DNA of 64,000 nt from assembly GCA_934754655.1 (NCBI GenBank), contig CAKVIC010000010.1, positions 1 to 64,000 of the forward strand. Direction: 5' to 3'. The position numbers and the translations under genes were made by a program. Positions within the stretch are counted from its first letter, which is position 1; each line of letters starts with the position of its first letter. The notes beneath the pieces are model-generated. The model saw only the letters and a program-made list of their open reading frames with translations. It did no database searches and was not told the DNA's origin. Positions 16,793 through 26,800 of the stretch are shown here, one piece after another. Source of the DNA: an uncultured Candidatus Melainabacteria bacterium. GTDB taxonomy: Bacteria > Cyanobacteriota > Vampirovibrionia > Gastranaerophilales > Gastranaerophilaceae.

Positions 16793-18292
16793 ATGAAAAA
16801 TCATGAAATTTTAAAAGTTGTATTATATGCAAGAGTATCAAGCAAAGAACAGGAAAGGGAGGGGTATTCTATCCCTGCTCAATTAGAATTATTAAGAAAT
16901 TATGCTAGCAAGCATAATATGAAAATAGTTAAAGAATATGAAGATGTGGAAACTGCAAAATGCACAGGAAGAACAAACTTTAATGAAATGATAAAGTTTT
17001 TAAAATCTTCAAAAGACTGTAAAACGATTTTAGTTGAAAAAACTGACCGTTTGTATAGAAATATCCCAGATTATGCAACGGTAGATGATTTAAAAATTGA
17101 TATTCATTTTGTAAAAGAGAATAGCGTTTTAAGCCCAACTTCTTACTCAAGCCAAAAATTTATGCAGGGAATAAAAGTTTTAATGGCTCGTCAATATATT
17201 CAAAATTTGAGCGAAGAAGTAATAAAAGGGCTTACACAAAAAGCCAAAGAGGGATATGTTACAGGCAAACCCCCTTACGGATATAAAAAACTTGATAAAA
17301 AAGTAAGTATTATTGACGAAGAAAAAGCCCCTTTTGTAACAAGAGCATTTGAATTATATGCCGGAGGTAATTTATCATTATCAAAACTATCATGCCAGCT
17401 ATATGAGGAGGGTTATATATTTAAAGATACTTGCCCTAAAGCATATAAATCACAACTTGAAAACATTTTAAAAAATCCGTTTTATTATGGAATGGTAGTT
17501 TTTAAAGGTGTTCTATATGACGGAAAACACGACCCCTTGATTACTAAAGAATTATTTGATTTAACTCAATTAGCATTTAGAAAAGATAATAAGCCTAAAC
17601 ATATTACAGCAAGGGAATTTCTATTTTCCGGCATGGTAAAGTGTGCTAATTGCGGTTGCAATATATCGGGTGAAATTAAAAAAGGTAAATATATTTATTA
17701 TTCTTGCACAGGCGGAAAAGGTGAATGCAAACAACAGCATATTTACATACCTGAAATAAAACTTGAAAAACAAATAATAGAGGCTATGGGTGAAATATAC
17801 ATAACGCAAGAGCATAAGCAATGGATATTACAGGCTTTAAGAGAGTGCTTTGTAGATGAGCAAAAATATATGCAAGAGCAGTTAAATAGTCTGAATGCTA
17901 AAAAACAGAAATTAAGAGTAAGAATTGACGGATTATATCTTGATAAAATTGACGGTATTATATCAGAAGAATTTTGGCTGGAAAGACACAATAGCTGGAC
18001 ACAAGCCCTACTAACAGTACAAAATAATATAAACGCATACGAAAGAGCAAATATAGATTTTATTGAGGAGGGTGCAAAATTTCTAAAAATTTGCAATGAA
18101 GTAAAAGACCTATATTTATACGGAACTTATAAGGAAAGAAAAGAACTTATAAATTATGTACTTCAGAACTTGACCATAGAGGGTGAAAACATACACTATG
18201 ATTACAAAAAGCCCTTTGACATATTCGCCAAAGGACTTAATCGTAATAAAAAACTCCCCAGGTTGGGCTCGAACCAACAACCTACCGGTTAA
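16793..18292 (+). CDS. Large serine recombinase (integrase)
   Basis: The 499-residue protein begins with the resolvase/invertase catalytic domain: VVLYARVSSKEQEREGYSI with the nucleophile Ser of RVSS, then EKTDRLYRN near 85. A recombinase domain (GKPPYGYKK, then FYYGMVVFKG) and a zinc ribbon (CANCGCNISG ... YYSCTGGKGECKQQH, near 285-320) follow, then a coiled-coil of about 360-450. It integrates and excises the element. The last 12 codons, PRLGSNQQPTG and the stop, are encoded by antisense tRNA-Asn sequence beyond the crossover repeat. In the circular form the frame would instead end TLVDDFRTFLIGLVA, read from bases 6746-6793. Confidence 0.92.
   Translation: MKNHEILKVVLYARVSSKEQEREGYSIPAQLELLRNYASKHNMKIVKEYEDVETAKCTGRTNFNEMIKFLKSSKDCKTILVEKTDRLYRNIPDYATVDDLKIDIHFVKENSVLSPTSYSSQKFMQGIKVLMARQYIQNLSEEVIKGLTQKAKEGYVTGKPPYGYKKLDKKVSIIDEEKAPFVTRAFELYAGGNLSLSKLSCQLYEEGYIFKDTCPKAYKSQLENILKNPFYYGMVVFKGVLYDGKHDPLITKELFDLTQLAFRKDNKPKHITAREFLFSGMVKCANCGCNISGEIKKGKYIYYSCTGGKGECKQQHIYIPEIKLEKQIIEAMGEIYITQEHKQWILQALRECFVDEQKYMQEQLNSLNAKKQKLRVRIDGLYLDKIDGIISEEFWLERHNSWTQALLTVQNNINAYERANIDFIEEGAKFLKICNEVKDLYLYGTYKERKELINYVLQNLTIEGENIHYDYKKPFDIFAKGLNRNKKLPRLGSNQQPTG
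18243..18256 (+). repeat. Right attachment site (attR) core repeat
   Basis: GTAATAAAAAACTC repeats the sequence at 6732-6745 exactly. It covers the last three bases of tRNA-Asn and its downstream T-run (as read on the minus strand), and lies inside the integrase reading frame. Confidence 0.75.
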
Positions 18293-18325
18293 CAGCCGGT
18301 TGCTCCACCATTGAGCTACTGAGGA
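18254..18325 (-). tRNA. tRNA-Asn (anticodon GTT)
   Basis: The minus strand gives a 72-nt cloverleaf: acceptor TCCTCAG/CTGGGGA with discriminator G, D arm GCTC/GAGC, anticodon stem ACCGG/CCGGT around CTGTTAA (anticodon GTT), and T arm GTTGG-TTCGAGC-CCAAC. CCA is not encoded. It is the integration target; the gene stays intact because the element joins at its 3' end. Confidence 0.97.
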
Positions 18326-18477
18326 ATATTTTTCTCTATTCAATTGGTGCTTCCGTTTAAAACGTCCACTTAATTATATTATCAAATAATTTTTTTTTGT
18401 AAAGGGGGTGGGGGGAAATTTATATAAAAATTTTTTTGACGTATAATTATTTTATACATTATTAAAGGAATTACATT

Positions 18478-21117
18478 ATGCTAAAAGGAAATGAAATACG
18501 ACAACTTTTTTTAGATTATTTTAAAAATAAAAGGCAACATACTATCGTAGAAAGCTCTAGCCTTGTGCCTGATAATCCTACTGTGTTACTTACAACAGCA
18601 GGCATGTTACAATTTTTGCCAATGTTTTTAGGTATTGTTAAACCGCCTTATGATCCGGCTCGTGCTGCATCTTGTCAAAAATGCGCTCGTGCAGGTGGAA
18701 AAGATTCTGATATAGAAAATGTTGGGCGTACTCCGCGTCACCACACGTTTTTTGAAATGCTTGGAAATTTTTCGTTTGGTGATTATTATAAAAAAGAAGT
18801 TATTCCTTGGGCATGGGAATTTGTAACTGAAGTTTTGAAACTTGATAAAGATAGGCTTTGGATTACAATTTATGAAACCGATGACGAAGCGTTTGATATT
18901 TGGCGAAGTATCGGTGTTCCAGCCGAAAGAATCAAAAGAAAAGGCAAAAAAGATAATTTTTGGGGACCTCCTGGCGCATCAGGCTCTTGTGGCCCTTGTT
19001 CAGAAATACATTACGATTTAGGCGAACAATATAAGTGTTCTGATAATTGTGGCATTGATACTTGCGAGTGTGACCGTTGGGTTGAAATTTGGAATCTTGT
19101 ATTTACTGAACTTTATCAAGATGAAGAAGGCAATCAATCTCCTTTAGAGAAGAAAAATGTTGATACTGGCATGGGGTTAGAACGCATAACAATGGTTTGC
19201 CAAGGAGTTGCGTCAACTTTTGAAACAGATTTGTTAAAACCAATTTTAGATAAGGTTTCAGAAATGAGTGGCGTTGCTTACAAAAAATCTGAAAAAACTG
19301 ATATTTCTTTGAGAATAATAACAGACCATGCAAGATGTGTTACTTTCTTAATATCAGATGGTGTTATTCCGGGTAATGAAGGTAGAAGTTATGTTTTAAG
19401 AATGATTTTAAGACGAGCTTTGCGTCATGGGAAAATTCTTGGTATGGATTTGCCATTTTTATACAAGCTTGTTGATACGGTTGTAGAATGCTACGGTGGA
19501 GCGTATCCTGAGCTTATAAAAAATAAAGATAAAGTTATTGACGTTATCAAAAAAGAAGAAGAACGCTTTGCACAAACTCTTGATAGAGGTTATAAAATTT
19601 TAGATGAATTTATTGCAGAGAAAAAAGATATTGATGGTGAAAATGCATTCAAACTTTATGATACTTTTGGATTTCCTTTTGAACTTACAAAAGAAATTGC
19701 TGCTGAAAATGGATTAAAAGTTGATGAAGTTGGTTTCAAAATTGCAATGCAAGAGCAAAAAGACCGTGCAAAAGCTGCAACAGCAAAGATTTCAGTAACA
19801 GGTGATATTAAATATGCAAAAGTTGAAGAACAGGTTGGTTCAACAGAATTTGTCGGATATGACTTAACAGAGTGCAACGCTGAGGTTTTAGCTTTAATTG
19901 ATGGAGATGGTTATATTGATGTTGTTTTAGATAAAACACCATTCTATGCAGAATGTGGTGGTCAAGTCGGCGATTCGGGCTTTTTATCAAATGAAAATCT
20001 TAAGGCAGAAGTTTTAACAACTTTTAAAGTAAATGAACTTTTTGTGCAAAGATGTCAAATTGTTAATGGTGAAATAAATGTTGGTGATAAAGTTTTAGCT
20101 CAAATTGATGTTGCAAGACGTAATGAAATAAAAGTTCACCATACTTCTGCACACTTATTACAAGCTGCTTTGATTAAGGTTGTTGGAGATGAAGTAAAGC
20201 AAGCTGGTTCTCAAGTTGAAGAAAATCGTATGAGATTTGATTTTACTTTTTCAAGAGCAATGACTATTGATGAAATTAAAAAGACAGAAAATCTTATGAA
20301 TAAATGGATTGGTGAGAAATTGCCGGTGCAAACAGAAGTAATGGATATTGAGCAAGCAAAACTTATAGGTGCAACTGCATTGTTTGGTGAAAAATATGGT
20401 GATTTTGTAAGAGTTGTTTCAATTGGTGGACAAAAATCTTGTCAATGCAATGGTAATTGCAATAAAAATCATGAAACAGAAGTTATATCACGTGAGTTTT
20501 GCGCTGGCACACATGCTAAGAATACAAGTGATTTAAGATTTGTAAAAATTATTTCGGAAGGTGCAATCGCTGCTGGCACAAGAAGAATTGAGCTTGTTGT
20601 TTCAAATGCTGCGATAGATTATGTTAATCAAAAAGTTGATGTTGTAAATACATTAGAATCAAAATTCAAAGTTCATACAAATGAGGTTTTAGAAAGAATC
20701 GAAAAACTCGCAGATGAAAACAGAGAAATGCAAAAAGAGTTAACAAAAGCAAAAGAAGATTCTGCTCGAGGTAAATTTGCAACGTTTATATCAAAAGCGC
20801 AAGATATTAAAGGCGGTAAGCTGTTTATTTCTAAAATAGAAGATTTTGATGCTGACGCTATAAAGGCTGGAATTGAGCTTTTAGCAAATAAACTTGGTGA
20901 AAGCATAATTGTTCTTGCGAATAATAAAACAGTTATTGCAAAAGTTTCAGAAAGTTTTGTAAAAAGTGGTATTAATGCCGGTAAAATTGTTGGTGAAATC
21001 GCTCGTGCAACAGGCGCGAATGGTGGTGGACGACCAAATTTTGCACAAGGCGGCATTAAAGATTCTTCAAAACTAGAAGAAGTTTTAGCAAGAATTGAAA
21101 GTGAAGTGAAAGAATAA
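18478..21117 (+). CDS. alaS: Alanyl-tRNA synthetase
   Basis: AlaRS charges tRNA-Ala. The 879-residue protein has the N-terminal catalytic core (MLKGNEIRQLFLDYF, then FFEMLGNFSFGDYYK motif and GMGLERITMV near 232), the editing domain with HHTSAHLLQAAL near 560 and the zinc site ending in FCAGTHAKNT near 680, and a C-terminal oligomerisation domain ending GGGGRPNFAQGG. Length is normal. Two Cys-rich insertions (CGIDTCEC near 187; CQCNGNCNKNH near 655) stand out. AAAGGA precedes the ATG. mnmG follows after a very stable hairpin. Confidence 0.98.
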   Translation: MLKGNEIRQLFLDYFKNKRQHTIVESSSLVPDNPTVLLTTAGMLQFLPMFLGIVKPPYDPARAASCQKCARAGGKDSDIENVGRTPRHHTFFEMLGNFSFGDYYKKEVIPWAWEFVTEVLKLDKDRLWITIYETDDEAFDIWRSIGVPAERIKRKGKKDNFWGPPGASGSCGPCSEIHYDLGEQYKCSDNCGIDTCECDRWVEIWNLVFTELYQDEEGNQSPLEKKNVDTGMGLERITMVCQGVASTFETDLLKPILDKVSEMSGVAYKKSEKTDISLRIITDHARCVTFLISDGVIPGNEGRSYVLRMILRRALRHGKILGMDLPFLYKLVDTVVECYGGAYPELIKNKDKVIDVIKKEEERFAQTLDRGYKILDEFIAEKKDIDGENAFKLYDTFGFPFELTKEIAAENGLKVDEVGFKIAMQEQKDRAKAATAKISVTGDIKYAKVEEQVGSTEFVGYDLTECNAEVLALIDGDGYIDVVLDKTPFYAECGGQVGDSGFLSNENLKAEVLTTFKVNELFVQRCQIVNGEINVGDKVLAQIDVARRNEIKVHHTSAHLLQAALIKVVGDEVKQAGSQVEENRMRFDFTFSRAMTIDEIKKTENLMNKWIGEKLPVQTEVMDIEQAKLIGATALFGEKYGDFVRVVSIGGQKSCQCNGNCNKNHETEVISREFCAGTHAKNTSDLRFVKIISEGAIAAGTRRIELVVSNAAIDYVNQKVDVVNTLESKFKVHTNEVLERIEKLADENREMQKELTKAKEDSARGKFATFISKAQDIKGGKLFISKIEDFDADAIKAGIELLANKLGESIIVLANNKTVIAKVSESFVKSGINAGKIVGEIARATGANGGGRPNFAQGGIKDSSKLEEVLARIESEVKE

Positions 21118-21124
21118 TAATGAG

Positions 21125-21159
21125 GTAAAGGGCGGCGGGCTTCGCCCGCCGCCCTTTAC
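21125..21159 (+). other. Perfect 16-bp GC-rich intercistronic hairpin
   Basis: GTAAAGGGCGGCGGGC pairs without mismatch to GCCCGCCGCCCTTTAC around a 3-base loop (TTC). There is no T-run after it, so it is not a standard terminator. It sits between alaS and mnmG, and its stem is almost entirely G+C in an AT-rich genome. A role in mRNA end protection or partial termination is possible. Confidence 0.75.
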
Positions 21160-21176
21160 TATAATAGGTTTGAAAA

Positions 21177-23039
21177 ATGGATTATGTAAACAATAAATTT
21201 GATATAATAGTTGTTGGCGCAGGGCATGCCGGTTGTGAGGCGGCATTGAGCGCAGCAAGATTAGGTTGCAATGTTTTATTATGCACATTAAATCTTGATA
21301 ATATTGCGCTTCAGCCTTGTAATCCTGCAATTGGCGGGCCTGCAAAATCTACATTGGTTCGAGAAATTGATGCTCTTGGTGGAGTTATGGGCGAAGTTGC
21401 AGATGCAACTTATATACAAATGAAAACTCTAAATTCTTCAAAAGGCCCTGCTGTCAGAGCTTTAAGAGCTCAATCTGACAAAAAAGAATATTCAATGTAT
21501 ATGCGAAATATTATTGAGAACACTCCGAATATTTGGTTAAAACAGTGTTGTATAACTGAATTAAAAACAAAAGATAAAAAAATTATAGGCGCAATTGATG
21601 AGTATGGAATTGAATATTCTTGTCAAGCTGTTATTTTAACGACCGGTACTTCTTTAGAAGGTAAAATGTATGTTGGATTGCAAGCTTATTCTGGTGGAAG
21701 ATTGGGAGAACGCGCGGCTATCGGACTTTCTAAATGGTTGAATGAAAATGGTGTTAAAACAAAAAAACTTAAAACTGGCACTCCGGCACGTGTTGACAAA
21801 CGTACGATTGATTATTCAAAAATGACAATTCAGCCTGGAGATGAAAAACTAAGCTTTTATTCTTTTAAGCCAAATCGCCCGATAAGAGCGCAATATCCTT
21901 GTTATTTAACAAGAACAAATGAGGAAACCCATGCGATTATTCGAGCAAATTTGGATAAATCACCGATGTATCAAGGTTTAATTCATGGTGTTGGTCCTCG
22001 ATATTGCCCTTCAATTGAGGATAAAATAGTGCGTTTTGCGTCTAATCCTTCTCATCATATTTTTATTGAACCAGAAGGGTTAAATACTTATGAAGTTTAT
22101 ATTCAAGGATTTTCGACTAGCTTGCCGGCTTGTGTTCAAGTAGAAATGTTACGCTCTCTTCCCGGTTTAGAAAAAGCTCATATTATAAAACCTGCTTATG
22201 CTGTAGAATACGATTACGTACCTGCAGTACAGACATTACATTCTTTAATGTCAAAAGAAATTAAAGGTTTATTTTTTGCAGGACAAATAAATGGTACATC
22301 AGGATATGAAGAAGCTGCGGCGCAAGGTTTAGTTGCAGGTATAAATGCTTATAAATATGCAAATAATTCAGAAATGATTGAATTTTCAAGAAGCTCTTCT
22401 TATATAGGAACTTTGATTGATGATTTGGTTACAAAAGATATTCAAGAGCCTTATAGAATGTTAACATCGCGTTCTGAATATAGATTGTTGTTAAGACAAG
22501 ATAATGCAGACGTAAGGTTAACCGATTTAGGACATCAAATCGGGTTGATTGATGATGTTCAGTATAAACGTTTTAAAGAAAAACAAGAAAACATTCAAAA
22601 AGAAATTATAAGATTGAAAGAAACAAAAGTTTCTGCAACTGAAGAGACAAATGATATTTTATCAAAATATGGTGAACATATTGATAGAGGAATAAAGCTT
22701 GCAGAACTTTTAAAACGTCCTAATATAACGTATGAGATTTTAAAAGAATTAGAGAATAATTCAGTTAATAATGTTACAAAAGATATAGCTGATGAAGTTG
22801 AAGTTTTAATAAAATATGATGGGTATTTAAAACGCCAAGAACAACAAATTGAAACGGCGGAAAAACTTGAAAAATACCGTATACCTGCCGATTTTGATTA
22901 TTCAAATTTAAAACATATTTCTACAGAATCGAAAGAAAAATTAGAAAAAATTCGTCCAACGAACTTGGCGCAAGCATCAAGAATAGGTGGAGTGAAACCA
23001 GCTGATATATCAGTATTAATGGTGTTATTAAAAAAATAA
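21177..23039 (+). CDS. mnmG: tRNA uridine-34 carboxymethylaminomethyl synthase subunit
   Basis: MnmG (GidA) works with MnmE to modify U34 of several tRNAs, using FAD. The 620-residue protein has the dinucleotide-binding signature DIIVVGAGHAGCEAA at 10-24, then NPAIGGPAKS and the signature GPRYCPSIEDK near 272, and QLNG-type FAGQINGTSGYEEAAAQG near 365. The C-terminal helical domain that contacts MnmE is complete. A weak AGG site precedes the ATG. It follows alaS by 60 bases and may be read from the same transcript. Confidence 0.97.
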   Translation: MDYVNNKFDIIVVGAGHAGCEAALSAARLGCNVLLCTLNLDNIALQPCNPAIGGPAKSTLVREIDALGGVMGEVADATYIQMKTLNSSKGPAVRALRAQSDKKEYSMYMRNIIENTPNIWLKQCCITELKTKDKKIIGAIDEYGIEYSCQAVILTTGTSLEGKMYVGLQAYSGGRLGERAAIGLSKWLNENGVKTKKLKTGTPARVDKRTIDYSKMTIQPGDEKLSFYSFKPNRPIRAQYPCYLTRTNEETHAIIRANLDKSPMYQGLIHGVGPRYCPSIEDKIVRFASNPSHHIFIEPEGLNTYEVYIQGFSTSLPACVQVEMLRSLPGLEKAHIIKPAYAVEYDYVPAVQTLHSLMSKEIKGLFFAGQINGTSGYEEAAAQGLVAGINAYKYANNSEMIEFSRSSSYIGTLIDDLVTKDIQEPYRMLTSRSEYRLLLRQDNADVRLTDLGHQIGLIDDVQYKRFKEKQENIQKEIIRLKETKVSATEETNDILSKYGEHIDRGIKLAELLKRPNITYEILKELENNSVNNVTKDIADEVEVLIKYDGYLKRQEQQIETAEKLEKYRIPADFDYSNLKHISTESKEKLEKIRPTNLAQASRIGGVKPADISVLMVLLKK

Positions 23040-23051
23040 GAATGAAATTTT

Positions 23052-23411
23052 TTAGATGTTAATAAATTTTAGCAATTCTTTTAAAACACCTTGCATTCCT
23101 GATTTCCAATTAGAAGAAGTTCCTTTGTAATAAGGTTTATATTCATCAATAATATTTTGAGGTAGAACTTTACCGTCACATAAAGTTTGTGCGATAAATT
23201 CTAAAAAATCATCCTGCAGTTCCCGATAATCAATATCTTGGTAACGCATTTCTTCGTCTGAAGCGTAATGTACAAGAGCGTGATAAGCGCATGTTATATT
23301 AGGGTCTTTTGTTTCCGGAAAAAGTTTTATTGCTTCGCGAACATTTTTACGTCCGGTCAATACTGCAAAAATTAATCTTCCAACAAATTTTCTATTATTC
23401 AAATTATCCAT
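23052..23411 (-). CDS. Conserved hypothetical protein
   Basis: A 119-residue protein if it starts at the ATG one base after the lipoprotein stop; a TTG start 30 bases earlier lies inside that gene and is less likely. It is helical and mixed in charge, with NRKFVGRLIFAVLTGRKNV near the start and a Lys/Leu-rich end. There is no signal peptide or membrane segment. I do not recognise a family. It is the second gene of a two-gene unit with the lipoprotein. Confidence 0.65.
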   Translation of the reverse strand: MDNLNNRKFVGRLIFAVLTGRKNVREAIKLFPETKDPNITCAYHALVHYASDEEMRYQDIDYRELQDDFLEFIAQTLCDGKVLPQNIIDEYKPYYKGTSSNWKSGMQGVLKELLKFINI

Positions 23412-23412
23412 A

Positions 23413-23670
23413 TTAGTATCTTGTATTAATTTTAAAATCAAAGTTTACGTCATTAGGCCCTAATTTAGCATCATATTTAAGTTTTGGTCCTTCGCTTAAA
23501 TCAATAAATTCTCCAGTGGAAGAATTTTTTTCTTTGGTATTACTATCGGGTAAATATTTCGCAAAGCGGCGTTGAGCATTCACGATAGAATTATTCGGTG
23601 TAGAATTACAAGCACTCATAAGCATGAGTGGAATTATTAAACAAACTAAAAGAACACAAAACTTACGCAT
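23413..23670 (-). CDS. Small lipoprotein
   Basis: The 85-residue protein has a lipoprotein signal peptide with lipobox LMSAC (Cys21), so the mature part is lipid-anchored. The remaining 65 residues are polar with no known domain (PNNSIVNAQRRFAKYLP). It shares a transcript with the hypothetical protein that starts one base after its stop. Confidence 0.7.
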   Translation of the reverse strand: MRKFCVLLVCLIIPLMLMSACNSTPNNSIVNAQRRFAKYLPDSNTKEKNSSTGEFIDLSEGPKLKYDAKLGPNDVNFDFKINTRY

Positions 23671-23810
23671 AATACCTCTTAGATAAATTACAATAACAGT
23701 ATAGCAATTTTTTTTATATCTTTCAATAGAAAAATCTAATAATTAAATATATTGCTCAAGATAAGTATAATATGGTATAATTAACCTAACTTATAAGTAC
23801 GGAGAGCAAT

Positions 23811-26800
23811 ATGTTACAAGAAGCAACAAAAGCGATAAATTCAGCTTTTAATAATAGTTTTATAAAAAAGTTAAGTCAATATTTACACGATTGCGTAAGA
23901 GAAGAGGTTAAAAGTTCGACTTTTAGAAACCTCAAAGCAGACAGGGATAATAAATGGATATTTTTAAATGAACCAGATAAATTATTCACTGAGGGTTTAG
24001 AATATTTAAGACTTGACGGTTCTGATTCTAAGTTAACAGAATTAATGATTCAATCAGAAACCGGTCAAAAGGATAAGTATTTAATTTATGGTTATTTATT
24101 TTTGGTTGGTAAATCTAAAACGGGCAGAAAAAATGAATTTTTAACCCCGCTTTTATATACACCTTGCAGATTAGAAAGAAATGGTATAAACATTAATTGT
24201 ATGTTAACAGACGAGTTTGTATCTTTAAACACGGGAGCGTTAACTGCTTTAATGAAAAAAAGTGATGATGACGATGAAAATGAGCAGCTTATTGAAGGCT
24301 TGCTTGACGTTGTTCCAACGGTTCCTATAACAAAAGAAAAACTTGATGTATTTTTAACAACTTTGAAATCAATAATTCCACAGATTGATATCACATTAAG
24401 CCATGATATGGATGTTAAAGAAGATAATATTGAAAAAGATTTTTATTCAGAAAAAATAAACGCGGAAAATGTTGATGAAATAATTGAAGAAGAAGAAACT
24501 TCTAAAAAAGTAACAGTTTCTTTGGACAAAATGCATATAACAGAGCAATGCGCAATAATTTTAACTAAAAGACCGGCAGCAACGGCAGGTGTTTTACATG
24601 AATTAACGCAAATTGCAGAAAAGCCAAGCGGTGTTTATCGTGAAACAGTTTTGAATATTATAAATGAAGAATACACTCAATCAAAACCTGTTGATTCTCA
24701 ACAAAAAACTTTGGCTGATTTTTTTCCGGTAACTCCACTTTCGTTATCTGATGCGCAACTTAATGTTATAAAAAATGTTGAAAATAATAAATTGGTTTCT
24801 GTTTTTGGACCTCCGGGGACTGGAAAATCACAAACGATTGTTAATTTAGTGGCTCATTTAATTGCAAATGGTAAAACGGTTCTTGTTGCGTCAAGAATGG
24901 ATAAAGCAGTTGATGTTGTTGCAGAAAGGCTTAATTCTTTAGGTGCTCCGTTTTTAGCATTAAGAGCCGGACGTTTAAATTATCAAAAAGAATTGAGTTT
25001 GCAACTTCAAGATTTGCTTTCTAATAAAGTTGATTTAGGTGAGAGTGCTGAAAATGTCGTGGTTTGTGACAATTCTGATATGGAAAAATTACTTAAATCA
25101 ATAAGCGAACTTGAGAAAAAAGCTGAAAAAATCATAAAACTAGAGCAAGAATGGACGAGCGCAAATAAGGAAATTGAATACCAAAAAGAAGCGCATAAAA
25201 ACGATGTTTTTGTAAAATCAGCATTAAAAAATGATGAAATCAAAAACATTGAAGAAATCATCAATATTTTGTCTACAAATCTTGAAAAATCAGGGTTTTG
25301 GGCGGCTTTTAAAAATTCCGCCTCAATTTCAAAGTTGAAAAAAATATTAAAAATATCAAGCTTTGACGTTAATAATGAAAATTTAATGATTTTAAAATCA
25401 GAGCTTGAATATGCAAAAATCATTTGCAAAGCAAGAATGATAGAAACAGAAATCCAAGCAACAGGAAACATTCATGTTATATCAGAACAATTGCGTACAA
25501 TGAAGAAAAAACAAAAGAAATTGGCGATTGATATTTTAAAATCTAAAAGACGTGAAGCATTAAGGAATTTAATGCACGATCCAGTTAAACGTCAAAGACT
25601 TTTTGTGCATTCAAAATCCCTTGTAGAAAGACGTCAAAATCTTCAAAACAGACTTCTTGAAACAGAAGATTTTAAACCTTTATTGGAAGCATTTCCGTGC
25701 TGGTGCGTTACAACTTATGCTGCATCAGGCTCATTGCCACTTAAACCGGGGCTTTTTGATGTTGTAATAATAGATGAAGCTTCTCAATGTGATATTGCAA
25801 GCTGTTTCCCTATTTTATATCGAGCAAAAAAAGCAGTTGTTGTTGGTGATGACAAACAGCTTCCTCATTTATCTTTTTTGGAAAAAGCAAAAGAACAATC
25901 GTTTCTTTCACAATATGGTATTAATGATAGATATCAATTAATGTGGAGATTCCGTTCAAATTCTATGTTTGACGTTGCAAATTATTATTCAATGCATCCG
26001 GTATTATTAGATGAACATTTTAGAAGTTTGCCGCCAATTATTAATTATTCTAATAAAGAATTTTATGGAAACCGAATAAAAGTAATGAAACGTAATGATA
26101 ATTCTTCAAAAGTCATAGAAGCCGTAATTGTTCCGGATGGAAAAATTGATGTTGATGCAACGCGTAATTTGCCAGAAATTGAAGCTGTTGTAAAAAAATT
26201 ACATGAAATTGTTTTAGAAGATGAACGTAAAAATCCTGAAAATCCTGTAAGTATTGGGATAATTTCACCTTTTAGAGCTCAAGTTGATCAATTAAAAATT
26301 TCTGTTGCAAAAGTTTTGTCAGAACACATGATTGAAAAACATCAAATAGAAATCGGTACAGCGCACACGTTCCAAGGTGATGAAAGAGATATAATGCTTA
26401 TTTCGTGGGCTTATGCAAACAATAGTTTTCCGCAAAGTTTAATATTTTTGCAAAAACCTAATTTGTTTAATGTTGCTATAACTCGTGCAAGATATAAAAC
26501 AATCAACTTTATTTCAAAAAATCCAAGAGAATTACCGGAAGGAATTTTAAGAAGTTATTTTGGGTTTATTCAAGAATATGAAGATAGATATTCTTTGCTT
26601 AAATCTGATGATTTTGATGAAAATATTTACAAGAATAAATTTGAAAAAGAAGTTGCAGAAGCATTCAGAACAATTGGACATAAAGTTTCTTGCGGGGAAG
26701 AAATAGCAGGGTTGAGTGCGGATTTAGTTGTTGATAATAAATTTGTCATAGAATGTGATGGAGAAGAAGATAAGATACCTTGTAAAGTTTCTAATATGAA

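Larger units (their letters stand above)
6732..18256 (+). mobile_element. Integrated mobile element at tRNA-Asn, ~11.5 kb
   Basis: Two perfect 14-bp direct repeats bound a unit of 11,511 bp (one repeat included). It carries a serine recombinase at its right end beside tRNA-Asn, a primase and a DUF3987-type helicase, a XRE regulator, small exported proteins, and two operons of defence type (AbiH operon; reverse transcriptase with Abi-alpha). No capsid, portal, tail or large terminase gene is present, and no relaxase is recognised. It therefore resembles a phage satellite or integrative mobilizable element rather than a complete prophage. Whether it still excises is unknown; one replication gene is frameshifted. 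Confidence 0.8.

Noticed and set aside
6732..18256. Complete prophage
   Set aside because: No structural, packaging or lysis genes are present.
18116..18343. 75-codon frame across tRNA-Asn on the minus strand
   Set aside because: It is tRNA sequence and the antisense of the integrase read as protein.
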